Below, piece after piece: positions 6,284-15,753 of a stretch of 64,000 nt of DNA. The notes below the pieces were generated by a model that saw only the letters and a program-made list of their open reading frames with translations, did not search any database and was not told where the DNA came from. Each line of letters starts with the position of its first letter. Position 1 is the stretch's first letter. This stretch comes from Armatimonadota bacterium (GTDB lineage: Bacteria; Armatimonadota; Zipacnadia; Zipacnadales; JABUFB01): the NCBI GenBank assembly GCA_013314775.1, contig JABUFB010000006.1, positions 124,001 to 188,000 on the forward strand, in the 5' to 3' direction. The position numbers were made by a program, and so were the translations under genes.

Positions 6284-9237
6284 CGCTTTCTTCGCGCATT
6301 TTCAGTTGGGTCTTCGGGGTCATCTTCCTGCTGATCCTCATCGCCAAAGCCCTGACCCTGTGGACCGACTATCTCTGGTTCGGCGTCATGGGCCAGCCCG
6401 CCGTTTTCAGCACCATCCTGTGGACCCGCGTCGTTCTGGGCCTCGTGGTCGGTGTCCTGTTTTTCGCCTGGATCTGGATCAACCTGCGCATCGCCCGCAA
6501 GCCCCTGCCGGCTAACGTCACGCTGATCGGCAAGCGCCTCATGCCCGAGGAAGAGCGCGCACAGGTGGAGGAGTACGCCGACAAGGCGCTGCTCGTCTTC
6601 GCCCTCATCGCGGGGCTCATGGCGGGACTCGTGGCCAGCAGCAAGTGGCTGCCGTGGCTGCAGTTCACCCATGCCGTAGACTTCGGCGACACCGACCCAC
6701 TCTTCAACCGCGACGCAGGCTTCTACGTGTTCAAGCTGTCCTTCCTGCAGTACGTCTACCGCACCGCGTTCTACGGCGTGATCATCGCCCTGGTCACCTC
6801 CACACTGGTTCATCTCTACCAGGAAGCGATCCGCATCGCCGGCAATACCATTCAGACCATCGGCCGGGCCCGCGCCCACGTCTACTCGCTGGTGGCCGTC
6901 GCTCTGCTTCTCAAGGTCTGGGGCTACCACCTGGACATGCTGGCCCTGGTCTTCTCCCGGCGCGGCGGCTCCTTCTCCGGCGCTGCGTATGCCGACGTCT
7001 ACGGTCGTATGCCGGTCATGTACGCTCTCATGGCCCTTTGCGTCATCGCGGCCGTGGTGATTCTCAGCCAGATCCGCTCTCGCCGCCTCTTCTGGCCGGT
7101 AGGGGCACTTGCGGTGGTCATCCTCTTCTCCATGCTCGGCGGCAGCGTCTACCCGGCGCTGGTGCAAAAGCTCGTGGTCCTGCCCACTCAGCTCGAGAAA
7201 GAGCAGCGGTTCATTGAGTACAACATCGCGGCGACCAATAAGGCTTTCGACCTGGCGGGCATCGACAACCGTATACACGATGTGAGCGGGCAGTTGACCT
7301 GGAAGGACATCGAAGCAAACCGGGGCACCATCGACAATATCCGCCTTTGGGATCACCGCCCATTGGAGCGCACCATGGACCAGACCCAGGCGCTCCGGGC
7401 TTACTATGACTTCCCCGATGTCGACGTAGACCGCTATACGGTGGATGGCCGCTATCGCCAGGTCATGCTGGCCCCGCGACAGATCGACTCCAACAAGATC
7501 CCGCCACCGAAATCCTGGGTGAACGAGCGCCTGCAGTACACCCACGGCTACGGCGTAGCCGCCGCGCCTGTCTCGGAGATTGAGCGCGGGGAATCAGACG
7601 AGGGTCTGCCGAAATGGTGGGTCAAGGACATCCCGCCCCAGAGCGTTGAGGGCATGGAGATCGACGAGGACCGCGCGGGCATCTATTTCTACGCCAGCAT
7701 CCACCCGCGGTATATCGAGTACATCCAGCGCATTGACCGCAGGGAGCGCGCCGGCACCCCCGAACCCGAAGGCGGCCAGGCGCAACAGCAGCCTGACGGC
7801 CCTGGCGGTCCGGGAGCCGCGACTGACCGCCCCGGCGCCGCGGACCAGAAACTCATGGACGAACCCCTCGCGAAGATCGAGGACTTCGTCCTGGTGAACA
7901 CCGAAGAGAAGGAACTGCACTACCCGCGTCTCGCCCAGGGCGCCAGTGATGACCCCAATGCCACGGGCGCCGACAGCAACGCCTACCACAACTACTCCGG
8001 CAAGAGCGGCGTCCCCATCGGCGGCTTTTTCCGCCGCCTGGCCTTCTTCGCGCGCTTCCACGATCTGAACCTGCTGCTCACCCAGTCTCTCAACAAGGAC
8101 AGCAAGGTCATCATCAACCGCACCTTGCCCGAGCGCATCCAGGCTTTGATGCCCTACTTCGCCATCTGCGATCCGGACCCGTACATCTGCATCATCGACG
8201 GGAGGCTCACCTGGATCAACGATGTCTACACCTACACCCGCATGTACCCGTACTCCACCCCACACAGGGTGGTGCCGGTCAACTATCTGCGCAACTCCAT
8301 CAAGGTCACCGTGGATGCCTACGACGGCATCCCCGAGTTCTACGTGGTGGACGACGCGGACCCGATGGTGAAGTGCTACCAGAAGATCTTCCCGACGCTC
8401 TTCAAGACCGAGCCTGCCCCGGCGAAGGTGCGCGAACATTTCCGCTACCCGCAGCTTCTGTTCATGGTGCAGGCCGAAATGTACGCCGACTACCACATGC
8501 GCGACGCGAAGACCTTCTACCAGCGCGAGGACAGCTGGTCCATCGCCACCGAGCTCTACGCAGCCGAACCGCGCATGGTGGAGGCCTACTACGTGATCAT
8601 GAAGCTCCCCGGCGAGGACCGCGAGGAGTTCCTGCTCATGATCCCCTTCACCCTCCGTGGCCGCGAGGACCGCAATATGGTGGCCTGGATGGCCGCCCGG
8701 TGCGATGGCGACAGGTATGGCGAACTCGTCTGCTTCAAGATGCCCAAGAGCGTCCTGGTTGAGGGCCCGATGCAGGTTGAGACACGGGTCAGCCAGAACC
8801 GCGGGTTCTCCGAGCGCCAGACCCTCTGGAGCCAGAAGGGCTCGACCATCATCCGCGGCAATATGCTGGTGATCCCGGTCGAGGACTCCCTGCTCTACGC
8901 CGAACCGATCTACATCGCGGGCTCGGTCAGCGCCATTCCTGAGCTCAAGCTCGTGGTCCTGGTCCACAACAAGAGGGTCGCGCTTGGTGATGACCTCGAA
9001 GACGCCCTGCGCAAGCTCTTCGGCGAACCCGGCGCCAATGCCCCGGCCGCAAAACCGACCACGGAGATCGACGCCCCGCGTCCGCCCGCGGGCAATGTGC
9101 TGCAACTGCTCGACAAAGCCCTGCAACTGGACGGGCAGGCCCAGCAGGCCCTGTCATCCGGAGATCTCGGCGAATACCAGCGCCTGCACCGTGAGATCAG
9201 CGATATCCTGCGCGAGGCCAAGGGCCGCGCGGAGTGA
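6280..9237 (+). CDS. UPF0182 (COG1615) family large membrane protein
   Basis: A 985-residue protein. The N-terminal third (to about residue 300) holds roughly seven hydrophobic membrane segments (for example IFSWVFGVIFLLILIAKAL). The remainder is a large, probably extracytoplasmic region that matches UPF0182: FNRDAGFYVF near residue 150, YNIAATNKAFDL, and WSIATELY in the C-terminal half. Function is unknown for the family. An insert of Gln, Gly and Pro (about residues 495-530) looks like a flexible linker. GTG at 6280 overlaps the stop of the BFN gene. The 3' end overlaps the HAD gene (GTG at 9234), so the three genes form a tight translational unit. Confidence 0.9.
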   Translation: MTLSSRIFSWVFGVIFLLILIAKALTLWTDYLWFGVMGQPAVFSTILWTRVVLGLVVGVLFFAWIWINLRIARKPLPANVTLIGKRLMPEEERAQVEEYADKALLVFALIAGLMAGLVASSKWLPWLQFTHAVDFGDTDPLFNRDAGFYVFKLSFLQYVYRTAFYGVIIALVTSTLVHLYQEAIRIAGNTIQTIGRARAHVYSLVAVALLLKVWGYHLDMLALVFSRRGGSFSGAAYADVYGRMPVMYALMALCVIAAVVILSQIRSRRLFWPVGALAVVILFSMLGGSVYPALVQKLVVLPTQLEKEQRFIEYNIAATNKAFDLAGIDNRIHDVSGQLTWKDIEANRGTIDNIRLWDHRPLERTMDQTQALRAYYDFPDVDVDRYTVDGRYRQVMLAPRQIDSNKIPPPKSWVNERLQYTHGYGVAAAPVSEIERGESDEGLPKWWVKDIPPQSVEGMEIDEDRAGIYFYASIHPRYIEYIQRIDRRERAGTPEPEGGQAQQQPDGPGGPGAATDRPGAADQKLMDEPLAKIEDFVLVNTEEKELHYPRLAQGASDDPNATGADSNAYHNYSGKSGVPIGGFFRRLAFFARFHDLNLLLTQSLNKDSKVIINRTLPERIQALMPYFAICDPDPYICIIDGRLTWINDVYTYTRMYPYSTPHRVVPVNYLRNSIKVTVDAYDGIPEFYVVDDADPMVKCYQKIFPTLFKTEPAPAKVREHFRYPQLLFMVQAEMYADYHMRDAKTFYQREDSWSIATELYAAEPRMVEAYYVIMKLPGEDREEFLLMIPFTLRGREDRNMVAWMAARCDGDRYGELVCFKMPKSVLVEGPMQVETRVSQNRGFSERQTLWSQKGSTIIRGNMLVIPVEDSLLYAEPIYIAGSVSAIPELKLVVLVHNKRVALGDDLEDALRKLFGEPGANAPAAKPTTEIDAPRPPAGNVLQLLDKALQLDGQAQQALSSGDLGEYQRLHREISDILREAKGRAE

Positions 9238-9932
9238 GTGATGCCCGCAGGATGACCGCCGGACAGTTGGAGCAGATCCGCGCCGTGGTGTTCGACTTCG
9301 ACGGCACGCTGGCGGAGACGGAGATCGACTTCGCCGAAATGCGCCGCCGGACCGTGGAGCACATCAAGTCCTGGGGTCTGTGGGAAGAGGGCATGGACCG
9401 GGACCGCTATGTTTTGGAGCTCATCGACCACGCGGCGGCCAAACTTGCGTCCGGCAACGGCGCGGTGGATGAATACCGGCGCGAGGCGGCGCAGATTCTG
9501 GAAGACGTGGAAATGCTGACCTGCCCAGGCGCGCGACCGTACCCGGGCATCCAGGAGATGCTGAACGCCCTGCGCACACGGGGGCTGCGGGTGGGAATTG
9601 TGACCCGCAACTGCCGCCGAGGGGTGCGGGCCGTCACGGAGAACCATCACCTGCACCACGACGTCCTGCTGACCCGGGACGACGTGGCGCGGGTCAAGCC
9701 CGACCCGGAACACCTGCTGCTGGCACTGGCGCGGCTTGAGGTCGAGCCCTCCGGCGCGCTCATGGTCGGCGATCACATCACCGACATCCAGGTGGGCAAG
9801 GCCGCGCGGACATTCACCTGCGGCGTGCTTACCGCCAGGACCGAGCGCGAGGCCTTCGTCACCGCTGGAGCCGATCTGATCCTGGATAGCGCCGCCGACC
9901 TGGTCCACATCATCTGCATCGCCGACAATTGA
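9234..9932 (+). CDS. HAD-superfamily phosphatase (phosphoglycolate phosphatase-like)
   Basis: A 232-residue haloacid dehalogenase hydrolase. Motif I is FDFDGTLAETE (nucleophile Asp in VVFDFDGT). Motif II is in GIVTRNC, motif III includes the Lys of RVKPDPEHL, and motif IV is MVGDHITDIQVG. The helical cap between motifs I and II puts it in subfamily IA, with Gph and PGMB relatives. The substrate cannot be assigned. GTG at 9234 overlaps the UPF0182 stop codon; an ATG at 9252 is an alternative start. Confidence 0.88.
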   Translation: MSDARRMTAGQLEQIRAVVFDFDGTLAETEIDFAEMRRRTVEHIKSWGLWEEGMDRDRYVLELIDHAAAKLASGNGAVDEYRREAAQILEDVEMLTCPGARPYPGIQEMLNALRTRGLRVGIVTRNCRRGVRAVTENHHLHHDVLLTRDDVARVKPDPEHLLLALARLEVEPSGALMVGDHITDIQVGKAARTFTCGVLTARTEREAFVTAGADLILDSAADLVHIICIADN

Positions 9933-9956
9933 CGCACCGCGCCGCGCATCCACTCT

Positions 9957-9981
9957 CCGGACAGGCCCCGCGCCTGTCCGG
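9957..9981 (+). terminator. 9-bp hairpin between the HAD and AIR-synthase-like genes
   Basis: CCGGACAGG (9957-9965) pairs perfectly with CCTGTCCGG (9973-9981) across 7 nt. It ends 11 bp before the GTG at 9993, so it could also mask the ribosome binding region of the downstream gene. No T-run follows. Confidence 0.4.
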
Positions 9982-9992
9982 TTGCGCATGGG

Positions 9993-11021
9993 GTGAAACC
10001 CGTGGACGACCGCACCCTCCCCGTGGGGAAGCTCGACATGCACCTGCTCGCCGAGCTCATCGGTGACCTGCCCCGGGACCCCGGCGTCGTCGTGGGCTCG
10101 GGAATCGGCTGCGATGTCGCTGTGCTGGACATCGGCGCACCGTACTACCTGCTCCTGAAGAGCGACCCCATCACCTTCGCCACCGACGAGATTGGGCACT
10201 ACGCGGTGACCGTGAACGTGAATGACATCGCCTGCGCGGGCGGCCTGCCCCGCTGGCTCGTGGCCACCCTCCTGCTGCCCGAAACCACCACCACCGAGGC
10301 GCTCGTCCGCGACATCTTCAGACAACTGCGCCAGGCCTGCGCGCGCCACGGCGTGCTGCTGGTCGGCGGGCACACCGAAGTCACCCACGGTCTGGACCGG
10401 CCCATCATCGTCTGCGGGATGGTCGGGGACGTGCCCGTGGATCGCCTGGTCACCAGTGGGGGCGCGAAGCCCGGCGATGCGCTCCTGCTCACCAAGGGCA
10501 TCGCCGTGGAGGGAACGTCGCTCATCGCCCGGGAGAAGCGCGCGGAACTGCTATCTGCCGGCTTCGAGGGGCCGTTCATCAATCGGTGCGCGGGGATGCT
10601 GCACGAGCCGGGGATCTGTGTTCTGGACGAGGCGCGTGCCGCAAGTCTCGCCGCGCCGGTTCACGCCATGCACGACCCGACAGAGGGGGGAGTGGCCACG
10701 GGGATTTGGGAACTTGCGGACGCCGCCGGTGTGGGGATGCGGGTGGATGGGGACGCGCTGCCGGTCTTCCCCGAGACCCGCGCGCTTTGCGCTCATTTCG
10801 GACTGGACCCGCTGGGCCTGATCGCCTCCGGGGCGCTACTCATCGCCGCGGCGCCAGGAGACGCCTCGACCATCATCGAAGCCTGCGCGCGCCGGCAGAT
10901 TCCCTGCGCCGTCATCGGCGCGGTCACGGAGCCAGGAACCGGCTGCATACTCGTGACGGATGGCGCCGAAACCCGCCTCCCCCGCTTCGACCAGGACGAG
11001 ATCGGCAAGCTGTTCGGGTAA
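9993..11021 (+). CDS. AIR synthase-related protein (PurM/HypE/ThiL superfamily)
   Basis: A 342-residue ATP-binding protein of the PurM-like superfamily. The N-terminal half has GSGIGCDVAVLD and KSDPITFATDEIGHYAV, followed by VNVNDIACAGG. The middle has LLVGGHTEVT, and the C-terminal domain has MHDPTEGGVATGIWELADAAGVGM. These are the motifs of the AIR synthase N and C domains. The overall length fits HypE-like proteins, but the protein ends KLFG and lacks the C-terminal cysteine of true HypE, and no hydrogenase genes are nearby. The start of SelD (with its Cys/Lys motif) is also absent. The best call is a HypE-related kinase-like enzyme of unknown substrate. GTG at 9993 is the only start close to the domain. 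Confidence 0.8.
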   Translation: MKPVDDRTLPVGKLDMHLLAELIGDLPRDPGVVVGSGIGCDVAVLDIGAPYYLLLKSDPITFATDEIGHYAVTVNVNDIACAGGLPRWLVATLLLPETTTTEALVRDIFRQLRQACARHGVLLVGGHTEVTHGLDRPIIVCGMVGDVPVDRLVTSGGAKPGDALLLTKGIAVEGTSLIAREKRAELLSAGFEGPFINRCAGMLHEPGICVLDEARAASLAAPVHAMHDPTEGGVATGIWELADAAGVGMRVDGDALPVFPETRALCAHFGLDPLGLIASGALLIAAAPGDASTIIEACARRQIPCAVIGAVTEPGTGCILVTDGAETRLPRFDQDEIGKLFG

Positions 11022-11134
11022 CGGACCCGCTCGAACACATTGTTGCGGCGCCGTTTGTCGCCACCCGACCCAACACATTGTAGGAGCGGGCTTGCCCGCG
11101 ACGCCGTCCTTTTTCAGATGCCACACCACAGACT

Positions 11135-11175
11135 GTCACGGGTCCCGTGCTCTGGACGGCGAGCACACCCGTGAC
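11135..11175. ncRNA. Bulged hairpin in duplication copy 1 (possible structured RNA or REP element)
   Basis: GTCACGGGT (11135-11143) pairs with ACCCGTGAC (11167-11175). GTGCTC (11147-11152) pairs with GAGCAC (11161-11166). A CCC bulge separates the two helices and the loop is 8 nt. The same structure recurs at 11324-11364, and there both substitutions fall in the bulge and loop, not in the stems. Confidence 0.35.
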
Positions 11176-11323
11176 CTGACCTGCCGCCGTGAACCGGAAG
11201 ACGCGCCCCGACGCGGGGTGCTTCGTCGGTGGAGCACTGTCGTTCAGTGCCACCCGACCCAACACATTGTAGGAGCGGGCTTGCCCGCGACGCCGTCCTT
11301 TTTCAGATGCCACACCACAGACT

Positions 11324-11364
11324 GTCACGGGTCGCGTGCTCTTGACGGCGAGCACACCCGTGAC
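11324..11364. ncRNA. Bulged hairpin in duplication copy 2
   Basis: This is the equivalent of the 11135-11175 hairpin, with both helices fully kept. The bulge reads CGC instead of CCC and the loop TTGACGGC instead of TGGACGGC. Confidence 0.35.
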
Positions 11365-11458
11365 CTGACCTGCCGCCGTGAACCGGAAGACGCGCCCCGG
11401 CGCGTGGTGCTTCTTCGGTGGAGCACTGCTTTTCGTAGCAGCGCCACCCGCCGCCCTC

Positions 11459-12109
11459 CTACTTGAACACCTGCCGTACCTCGCCACCCTGGAACTTGAC
11501 ATGACCGTCGAGGTAACAGATGTTGATCGAGCCATTATGGGAGTCGTGCAGCGTGACCCCGTGCTGTTCCCGGGTCAGCTTGCACCAGCCATCCGAGAAC
11601 AGCCACGACTGGCTGTCCCACGACTCGGTCATCACCCGCGGGAAATTGCCGTAGTTTGAGCTCAGAAAGCCCCAGCAGACCCAGGTGCTCCAGTTGGGCT
11701 TTGCGGGCGCAACGGTCCCCGGCGCCTGGTCATAGCTGAAGCAGTAGTAGCTGATGTTCCCCGCCGCGATGTTCGCGTCCGTCGCCACGAAGTCCGGCAT
11801 CCAGGTTGCGATCTTGCTGGCCGACGGGCAGTACATAATCTGCCGATTCTTGATGTACGGCAGTATCTGCGCCACCAATCGCGAATGTGTGGTGCTGCTG
11901 TTGCAGGCGTGGTAGTCGCAGGGCATCATCTCGTCGAAATCCTGGGCGTACATGTGGGCCGCGAGCCCAAGCTGCCGCAGGTTCGAGACACATGATGTAC
12001 GCCGCGCCGCTTCCCGCGCTCGGGCGAATACCGGGAACAGGATCGCAGCCAGGATCGCGATGATCGCGATCACCACGAGCAACTCAATCAGTGTGAACCC
12101 TCTGCGCAT
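11459..12109 (-). CDS. Type II pseudopilin-like protein (prepilin leader, H-x-DG family)
   Basis: A 216-residue exported pseudopilin. The prepilin leader is [17 protein letters not shown], with cleavage expected after Gly by a prepilin peptidase. It is followed by [18 protein letters not shown] and [19 protein letters not shown], and ends [15 protein letters not shown]. This is the same family as the gene split by the insertion sequence at 2139-4616, here intact. ATG at 12109 has AGGAGCGAACC upstream. The gene lies 17 bp after the phosphotransbutyrylase-like gene on the same strand, so it may be read from the rlmN side. Many pseudopilins of this kind occur as singletons, so its partner machinery cannot be inferred. 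Confidence 0.92.
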   Translation of the reverse strand: MRRGFTLIELLVVIAIIAILAAILFPVFARAREAARRTSCVSNLRQLGLAAHMYAQDFDEMMPCDYHACNSSTTHSRLVAQILPYIKNRQIMYCPSASKIATWMPDFVATDANIAAGNISYYCFSYDQAPGTVAPAKPNWSTWVCWGFLSSNYGNFPRVMTESWDSQSWLFSDGWCKLTREQHGVTLHDSHNGSINICYLDGHVKFQGGEVRQVFK

Positions 12110-12126
12110 CGGTTCGCTCCTGTTTT

Positions 12127-13068
12127 CTAGAAATGAACTCGTCCTATCTTCAGCCTGCCGGTTCTCTGCAGGCCGGCCATGAGCACCGCCGCGGCGATGG
12201 AGTACATCTTCGCCTCGGCCGAATCGGCCCTGGAGGTCAGGACCACCGGGGCAGCCGCACCCACAAGCACCCCCGCCAATCTCCCACCACCAAGGAAGAC
12301 AAAGGACTTCGCCAGAATGTTCCCGGCTTCGATGTTCGGGCAGACCAGTATATCGCAGTCGCCCGCCACGTCACCGGGTATCTTCTTCTCCCTCGCCGCC
12401 TCAACGCTCACCGCATTGTCCAGCGCCAGCGGACCGTCAACCCGGCAAGTCGGGAACTGGTTCCGGTGCTCCATGGCGTGCAGCGCCGCCGCGTCGAGAG
12501 TGGCCTGCATCTTCGGGTTGACCTGCTCCGTTGCCGCGAGCACGCCTACCTTCGGGTCGTCGATCCCAAGGCAGTTGGCAAGATACACCGCGTTCAGGAT
12601 GATTTCCGCCTTGCCCTCCAAATCCGGCGCAATATTCATCGCCGCATCCGTCACCAGTGTCAGTTTTCCCCGGCGAGTGGTTTCCAGGATGAACACGTGG
12701 GACATGATGGTGTCCGTGCGCAACCCGGTCTCTCGAGATAACAGCGCCCGCAGGAAGTCGTCCGTGTGGATATGCCCCTTCATCAGGATATCCGCTCGGC
12801 CCTCGCGCACCGTGAGACAGGCCGTCCGGGCGGCCTTCAGATCGTCCGGCTCATCCACGATTTCCACGCCGTCGCCGCTCAGTCCTGCCTCTTCGCAGAG
12901 CCGCTCAATCTCGGCGCGGTTTCCGACCAGCACCGCCCCCACGATGTCCCGGTCTCGAGCGGTCTTGACCGCTTCGACTACGCTGGCCTGGGCTGCCACC
13001 GCCACGGCCACGGTCTGCCTTGGATGCTCGCGGATTGCGTCGAGGATTCCGTCCAGGCTGGTGATCAT
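12127..13068 (-). CDS. Phosphate acetyl/butyryltransferase family protein (phosphotransbutyrylase-like)
   Basis: A 313-residue member of the PTA_PTB family, which interconverts acyl-CoA plus phosphate and acyl-phosphate plus CoA. Recognisable segments are [69 protein letters not shown] and [27 protein letters not shown]. Start ATG at 13068 is set by a strong AGGAGGAAT site. No butyrate or acetate kinase gene lies beside it in the window. The start of the gene lies inside the 3' end of the rlmN frame, a 164-bp overlap. Confidence 0.85.
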   Translation of the reverse strand: MITSLDGILDAIREHPRQTVAVAVAAQASVVEAVKTARDRDIVGAVLVGNRAEIERLCEEAGLSGDGVEIVDEPDDLKAARTACLTVREGRADILMKGHIHTDDFLRALLSRETGLRTDTIMSHVFILETTRRGKLTLVTDAAMNIAPDLEGKAEIILNAVYLANCLGIDDPKVGVLAATEQVNPKMQATLDAAALHAMEHRNQFPTCRVDGPLALDNAVSVEAAREKKIPGDVAGDCDILVCPNIEAGNILAKSFVFLGGGRLAGVLVGAAAPVVLTSRADSAEAKMYSIAAAVLMAGLQRTGRLKIGRVHF

Positions 13069-14134
13069 GCGGAGATTCCTCCTCGGTAATTGTCGGCGCG
13101 CCTTCGGGCTTCTCCAGGCGGGTGTTGGTGCGCAGTTGACCACAGGCGGCATCGCTCTCCGCGCCCTTGCTTCGGCGCAGGCTTACATTGAGCCGGTACC
13201 TGCGGCACTGGTGGATGAACGCCCAGGCGCGGTCACGATCCGGAGCCTTCATGGTCGTGTGGGCCACCGGGTTGAGCGGGATCACATTCAGATGGTGCGG
13301 CTGCCCGGTGAGCAGTTCCCCCAGCGCCTTCGCATGATCCAGATCGTCGTTCACGCCGTCGATCAGCACATACGCGAAGGTCACCGGCTGCCCCCCATGG
13401 GCCTTGCTGAACTCCGCGCAGGCGCTCAGTATGTCAGCGATGGGCCAGCGCGCGACTCCCGGCATCAGCCGGCGCCGCAGGGTATCGTCCGGTGCATTGA
13501 GGGATACAGCAAGCTCCGTTGCCAGACCCTCCTGCGCGTACCTGTGGATCATCGGAGCTACGCCCGCCGTGGATATGGTGATGCGGGAGGGCGACATGCC
13601 GAAAGCCTGCGGATCCACGAGCCTGCGCACAGCAGCCACCGTATTCGCGTAGTTGTGGAAGGGCTCGCCCATCCCCATGAAGACCACGTTCGAAATGGGC
13701 TCGCCCAGGCCGCGCAAGGTCACGAACTGCTGGATCATTTCCGCCGAGTCCAGGCTGCGCTCGCACCGCATCTGCCCGGTTGCGCAGAAAGCGCAGCCTA
13801 CCGCGCATCCCACCTGCGAGGACAGGCAGGCCGTGTATGTCCCGCCCATGTGGATGCGCACGCATTCCACTTCGCCGCCGCCGGGCATGGGCAGCAGCAG
13901 CTTGGTGGCGTCGCGTCCAGTCGAAATCGCCGCCGGCTCGATTGGGCCGATACTGAAGGCCTCACTCAGCGTCTCCCGCAGCGCGGCAGGCAGGTTCGTC
14001 ATCACCGAGAAACTCGGCGCGTTCTTGCCGTAGGCCCACTCAAATATCTGCTTCGCGCGAAAAGGCTTCTCACCGCGCTCACGCAGCCAGGCCGACAGCT
14101 CATCAATATTCAGATCGTACAGGCACTGCTTCAT
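12905..14134 (-). CDS. rlmN: Radical SAM 23S rRNA/tRNA A2503/A37 methyltransferase RlmN
   Basis: RlmN makes 2-methyladenosine in 23S rRNA and some tRNAs. The protein has the radical SAM cluster motif CAVGCAFC (Cx3CxxC) near residues 107-114, VFMGMGEP, and the conserved C-terminal cysteine in SDAACGQL. From ATG 14134 it is 409 residues, about 60 more than usual. After AACGQLRTN the frame runs on for 164 bp into the next gene and yields an Arg/Gly/Pro-rich tail that looks like out-of-frame coding. ATG 14161 adds nine residues but lacks a ribosome site. The tail is probably junk translation following loss of an earlier stop, but it could be real. Confidence 0.9.
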   Translation of the reverse strand: MKQCLYDLNIDELSAWLRERGEKPFRAKQIFEWAYGKNAPSFSVMTNLPAALRETLSEAFSIGPIEPAAISTGRDATKLLLPMPGGGEVECVRIHMGGTYTACLSSQVGCAVGCAFCATGQMRCERSLDSAEMIQQFVTLRGLGEPISNVVFMGMGEPFHNYANTVAAVRRLVDPQAFGMSPSRITISTAGVAPMIHRYAQEGLATELAVSLNAPDDTLRRRLMPGVARWPIADILSACAEFSKAHGGQPVTFAYVLIDGVNDDLDHAKALGELLTGQPHHLNVIPLNPVAHTTMKAPDRDRAWAFIHQCRRYRLNVSLRRSKGAESDAACGQLRTNTRLEKPEGAPTITEEESPHDHQPGRNPRRNPRASKADRGRGGGSPGQRSRSGQDRSRPGHRGGGAGRKPRRD

Positions 14135-14308
14135 CAGGTTTCGCGGTCCTGGATGCACCATGGTGGCATCAGCGCCAAATTGCGCGCAGTAATCCTCTCA
14201 GATGATGTATAATCTGTCAATTCGCCAGGTTGGAGAGCTTGAGCGGATCTGCCGGAGAGCAGGCTTCTGGAGAGCCCGACCCAAACCACCGAACAGGAGG
14301 ACGTACCG

Positions 14309-15667
14309 GTGAGCGAACGCAGGATTGACTTGCCCGTCAGCGAGTTGCCCGACAAGTGGTACAACATCCAGGCAGACCTGCCCAGGCCCTTGGACCCGCC
14401 GTTGCACCCGGGAACCGGCCAGCCGATCGGCCCCGAAGATATGGCGCCGCTGTTCCCCATGGCATTGCTCGAGCAGGAGATGAGCCCTCAGAAATGGTTC
14501 GAGATCCCCGACGAAGTCGCGGAGATCTACAAGCTCTGGCGGCCGTCCCCTGTCTACCGGGCTTACGCGCTGGAGAAGGCTCTGGACACCCCGGCACACA
14601 TCTACTACAAGCTCGAGGGAGTCAGCCCGGCGGGAAGCCACAAGCCGAATACCGCCGTGGCGCAGGCCTACTATAACAAGCAGGAAGGCATCACCCGAAT
14701 CACTACCGAGACCGGCGCCGGTCAGTGGGGCTGCGCTCTTTCCATGGCCTGCCAGATGTTCGGCATCGAGTGCGTCGTCTACATGGTGCGCATCAGCTAC
14801 GAGCAGAAGCCCTACCGTCGCTTGATGATGAACACCTGGGGTGCGACCTGCTATCCCAGCCCCAGCGACCGCACCGCTTTCGGGCGCAAGATCCTCGCCG
14901 AGACCCCGGACTCCCCGGGTTCGCTGGGCATCGCCATCTCGGAGGCCATCGAGGACGCCGTGGCCCGGGAGGACACCCACTACTCTCTGGGCAGCGTGCT
15001 CAACCATGTCATGCTGCACCAGACCGTCATCGGCCTGGAAGCCAAGAAACAGATGGAAATCGCAGGAGAGTACCCGGACGTGGTGATCGGCTGCCACGGC
15101 GGCGGCTCCAATTTCGCCGGCCTCAGCTTCCCCTTCGCCCATGACAAGCTGGTGGACGGCAAGCCGGTACGCATCATCGCATCCGAACCCACCGCATCAC
15201 CCACCCTCACCCGCGCGCCCTACGCCTATGACTTTGGCGACACCGCAGGCATGACCCCGCTCCTGCGCATGTACACCCTGGGCCACGGGTTCGTGCCCGC
15301 GCCCATCCACGCCGGCGGTCTGCGCTATCACGGCGCTGCCCCGCTGGTGTCCTTGCTGGTGAACGAGGGCGTCATCGAGGCCCAGGCATATCACCAACTC
15401 GAGTGCTACGAGGCCGCGGTCTTGTTCGCGCGGACCGAGGGCTGGATTTCGGCACCCGAAACATCTCACGCCATCCGGGCGGCTATCGTGGAGGCCGAGA
15501 AGGCAAAGGAAGCCGGCGAAGAGCGAGTCATTCTCTTCAACTGGAGCGGCCACGGGCTGCTGGATCTGGCGGGCTACGATGCCTACTTCTCCGGAAAGTT
15601 GACCGACTATGTCCTGCCGCAGGAGGACATCGACGCATCCGTCGCCGAACTGCCGGGACCGAAGTAG
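14309..15667 (+). CDS. trpB: TrpB2-type tryptophan synthase beta subunit (TrpB-like PLP enzyme)
   Basis: A 452-residue PLP-dependent enzyme. The PLP lysine lies in [13 protein letters not shown] and is followed by TETGAGQWG. The glycine loop is [10 protein letters not shown]. The extended N-terminus ([20 protein letters not shown]) is typical of the TrpB2 class rather than the classical TrpB1. TrpB2 condenses indole (or related substrates) with serine and often lacks a partner TrpA; no trpA is visible here. GTG at 14309 has an AGGAGG site seven bases upstream. It is divergent from rlmN, and the spacer holds a TATAAT at 14208-14213 but no good -35 at the usual distance. Confidence 0.92.
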   Translation: MSERRIDLPVSELPDKWYNIQADLPRPLDPPLHPGTGQPIGPEDMAPLFPMALLEQEMSPQKWFEIPDEVAEIYKLWRPSPVYRAYALEKALDTPAHIYYKLEGVSPAGSHKPNTAVAQAYYNKQEGITRITTETGAGQWGCALSMACQMFGIECVVYMVRISYEQKPYRRLMMNTWGATCYPSPSDRTAFGRKILAETPDSPGSLGIAISEAIEDAVAREDTHYSLGSVLNHVMLHQTVIGLEAKKQMEIAGEYPDVVIGCHGGGSNFAGLSFPFAHDKLVDGKPVRIIASEPTASPTLTRAPYAYDFGDTAGMTPLLRMYTLGHGFVPAPIHAGGLRYHGAAPLVSLLVNEGVIEAQAYHQLECYEAAVLFARTEGWISAPETSHAIRAAIVEAEKAKEAGEERVILFNWSGHGLLDLAGYDAYFSGKLTDYVLPQEDIDASVAELPGPK

Positions 15668-15699
15668 CCCCGCCTCCCACCCGGTCAGCATAACCACGA

Positions 15700-15725
15700 A
15701 GGGCGAGGGGTCACTCCCTCGCCCT
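15700..15725. terminator. Bidirectional hairpin between convergent trpB and rhomboid genes
   Basis: AGGGCGAGGG (15700-15709) pairs with CCCTCGCCCT (15716-15725) across 6 nt. It lies between two convergent stops and probably serves both genes. No T-run is present. Confidence 0.55.
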
Positions 15726-15753
15726 CATCGTATCTGCCGCTTCGGGGTTTGTC

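Larger units (their letters stand above)
11061..11438. repeat. Tandem duplication, two copies of a 189-bp unit
   Basis: Copy 1 spans 11061-11249 and copy 2 spans 11250-11438. They are nearly identical, with most differences towards the 3' end. Each unit begins CCACCCGACCC and carries TAGGAGCGGGC-TT-GCCCGC, a short REP-like palindrome. Each then has a two-part hairpin (11135-11175 and 11324-11364). The beginning of a third copy (CCACCCG) follows. The unit length is a multiple of three, so long open frames cross it, but none resembles a protein. Confidence 0.85.

Noticed and set aside
9993-11021. SelD, which would support selenocysteine use.
   Set aside because: It is an AIR-synthase fold protein but lacks the SelD N-terminal Cys/Sec-Lys motif; HypE-like sequence fits better.
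11061-11438. CRISPR array.
   Set aside because: Only two copies, with 189-bp units and no spacers.
10924-11535. Long minus-strand frame across the 189-bp duplication, giving a 63-residue protein repeat.
   Set aside because: Several frames are open through the same sequence because the unit is a multiple of three. The translation is low-complexity, and the bases conserved between copies favour hairpins.
12179-14212. Plus-strand frame of 677 residues.
   Set aside because: Antisense to rlmN and the phosphotransbutyrylase-like gene. The translation shows no family features.
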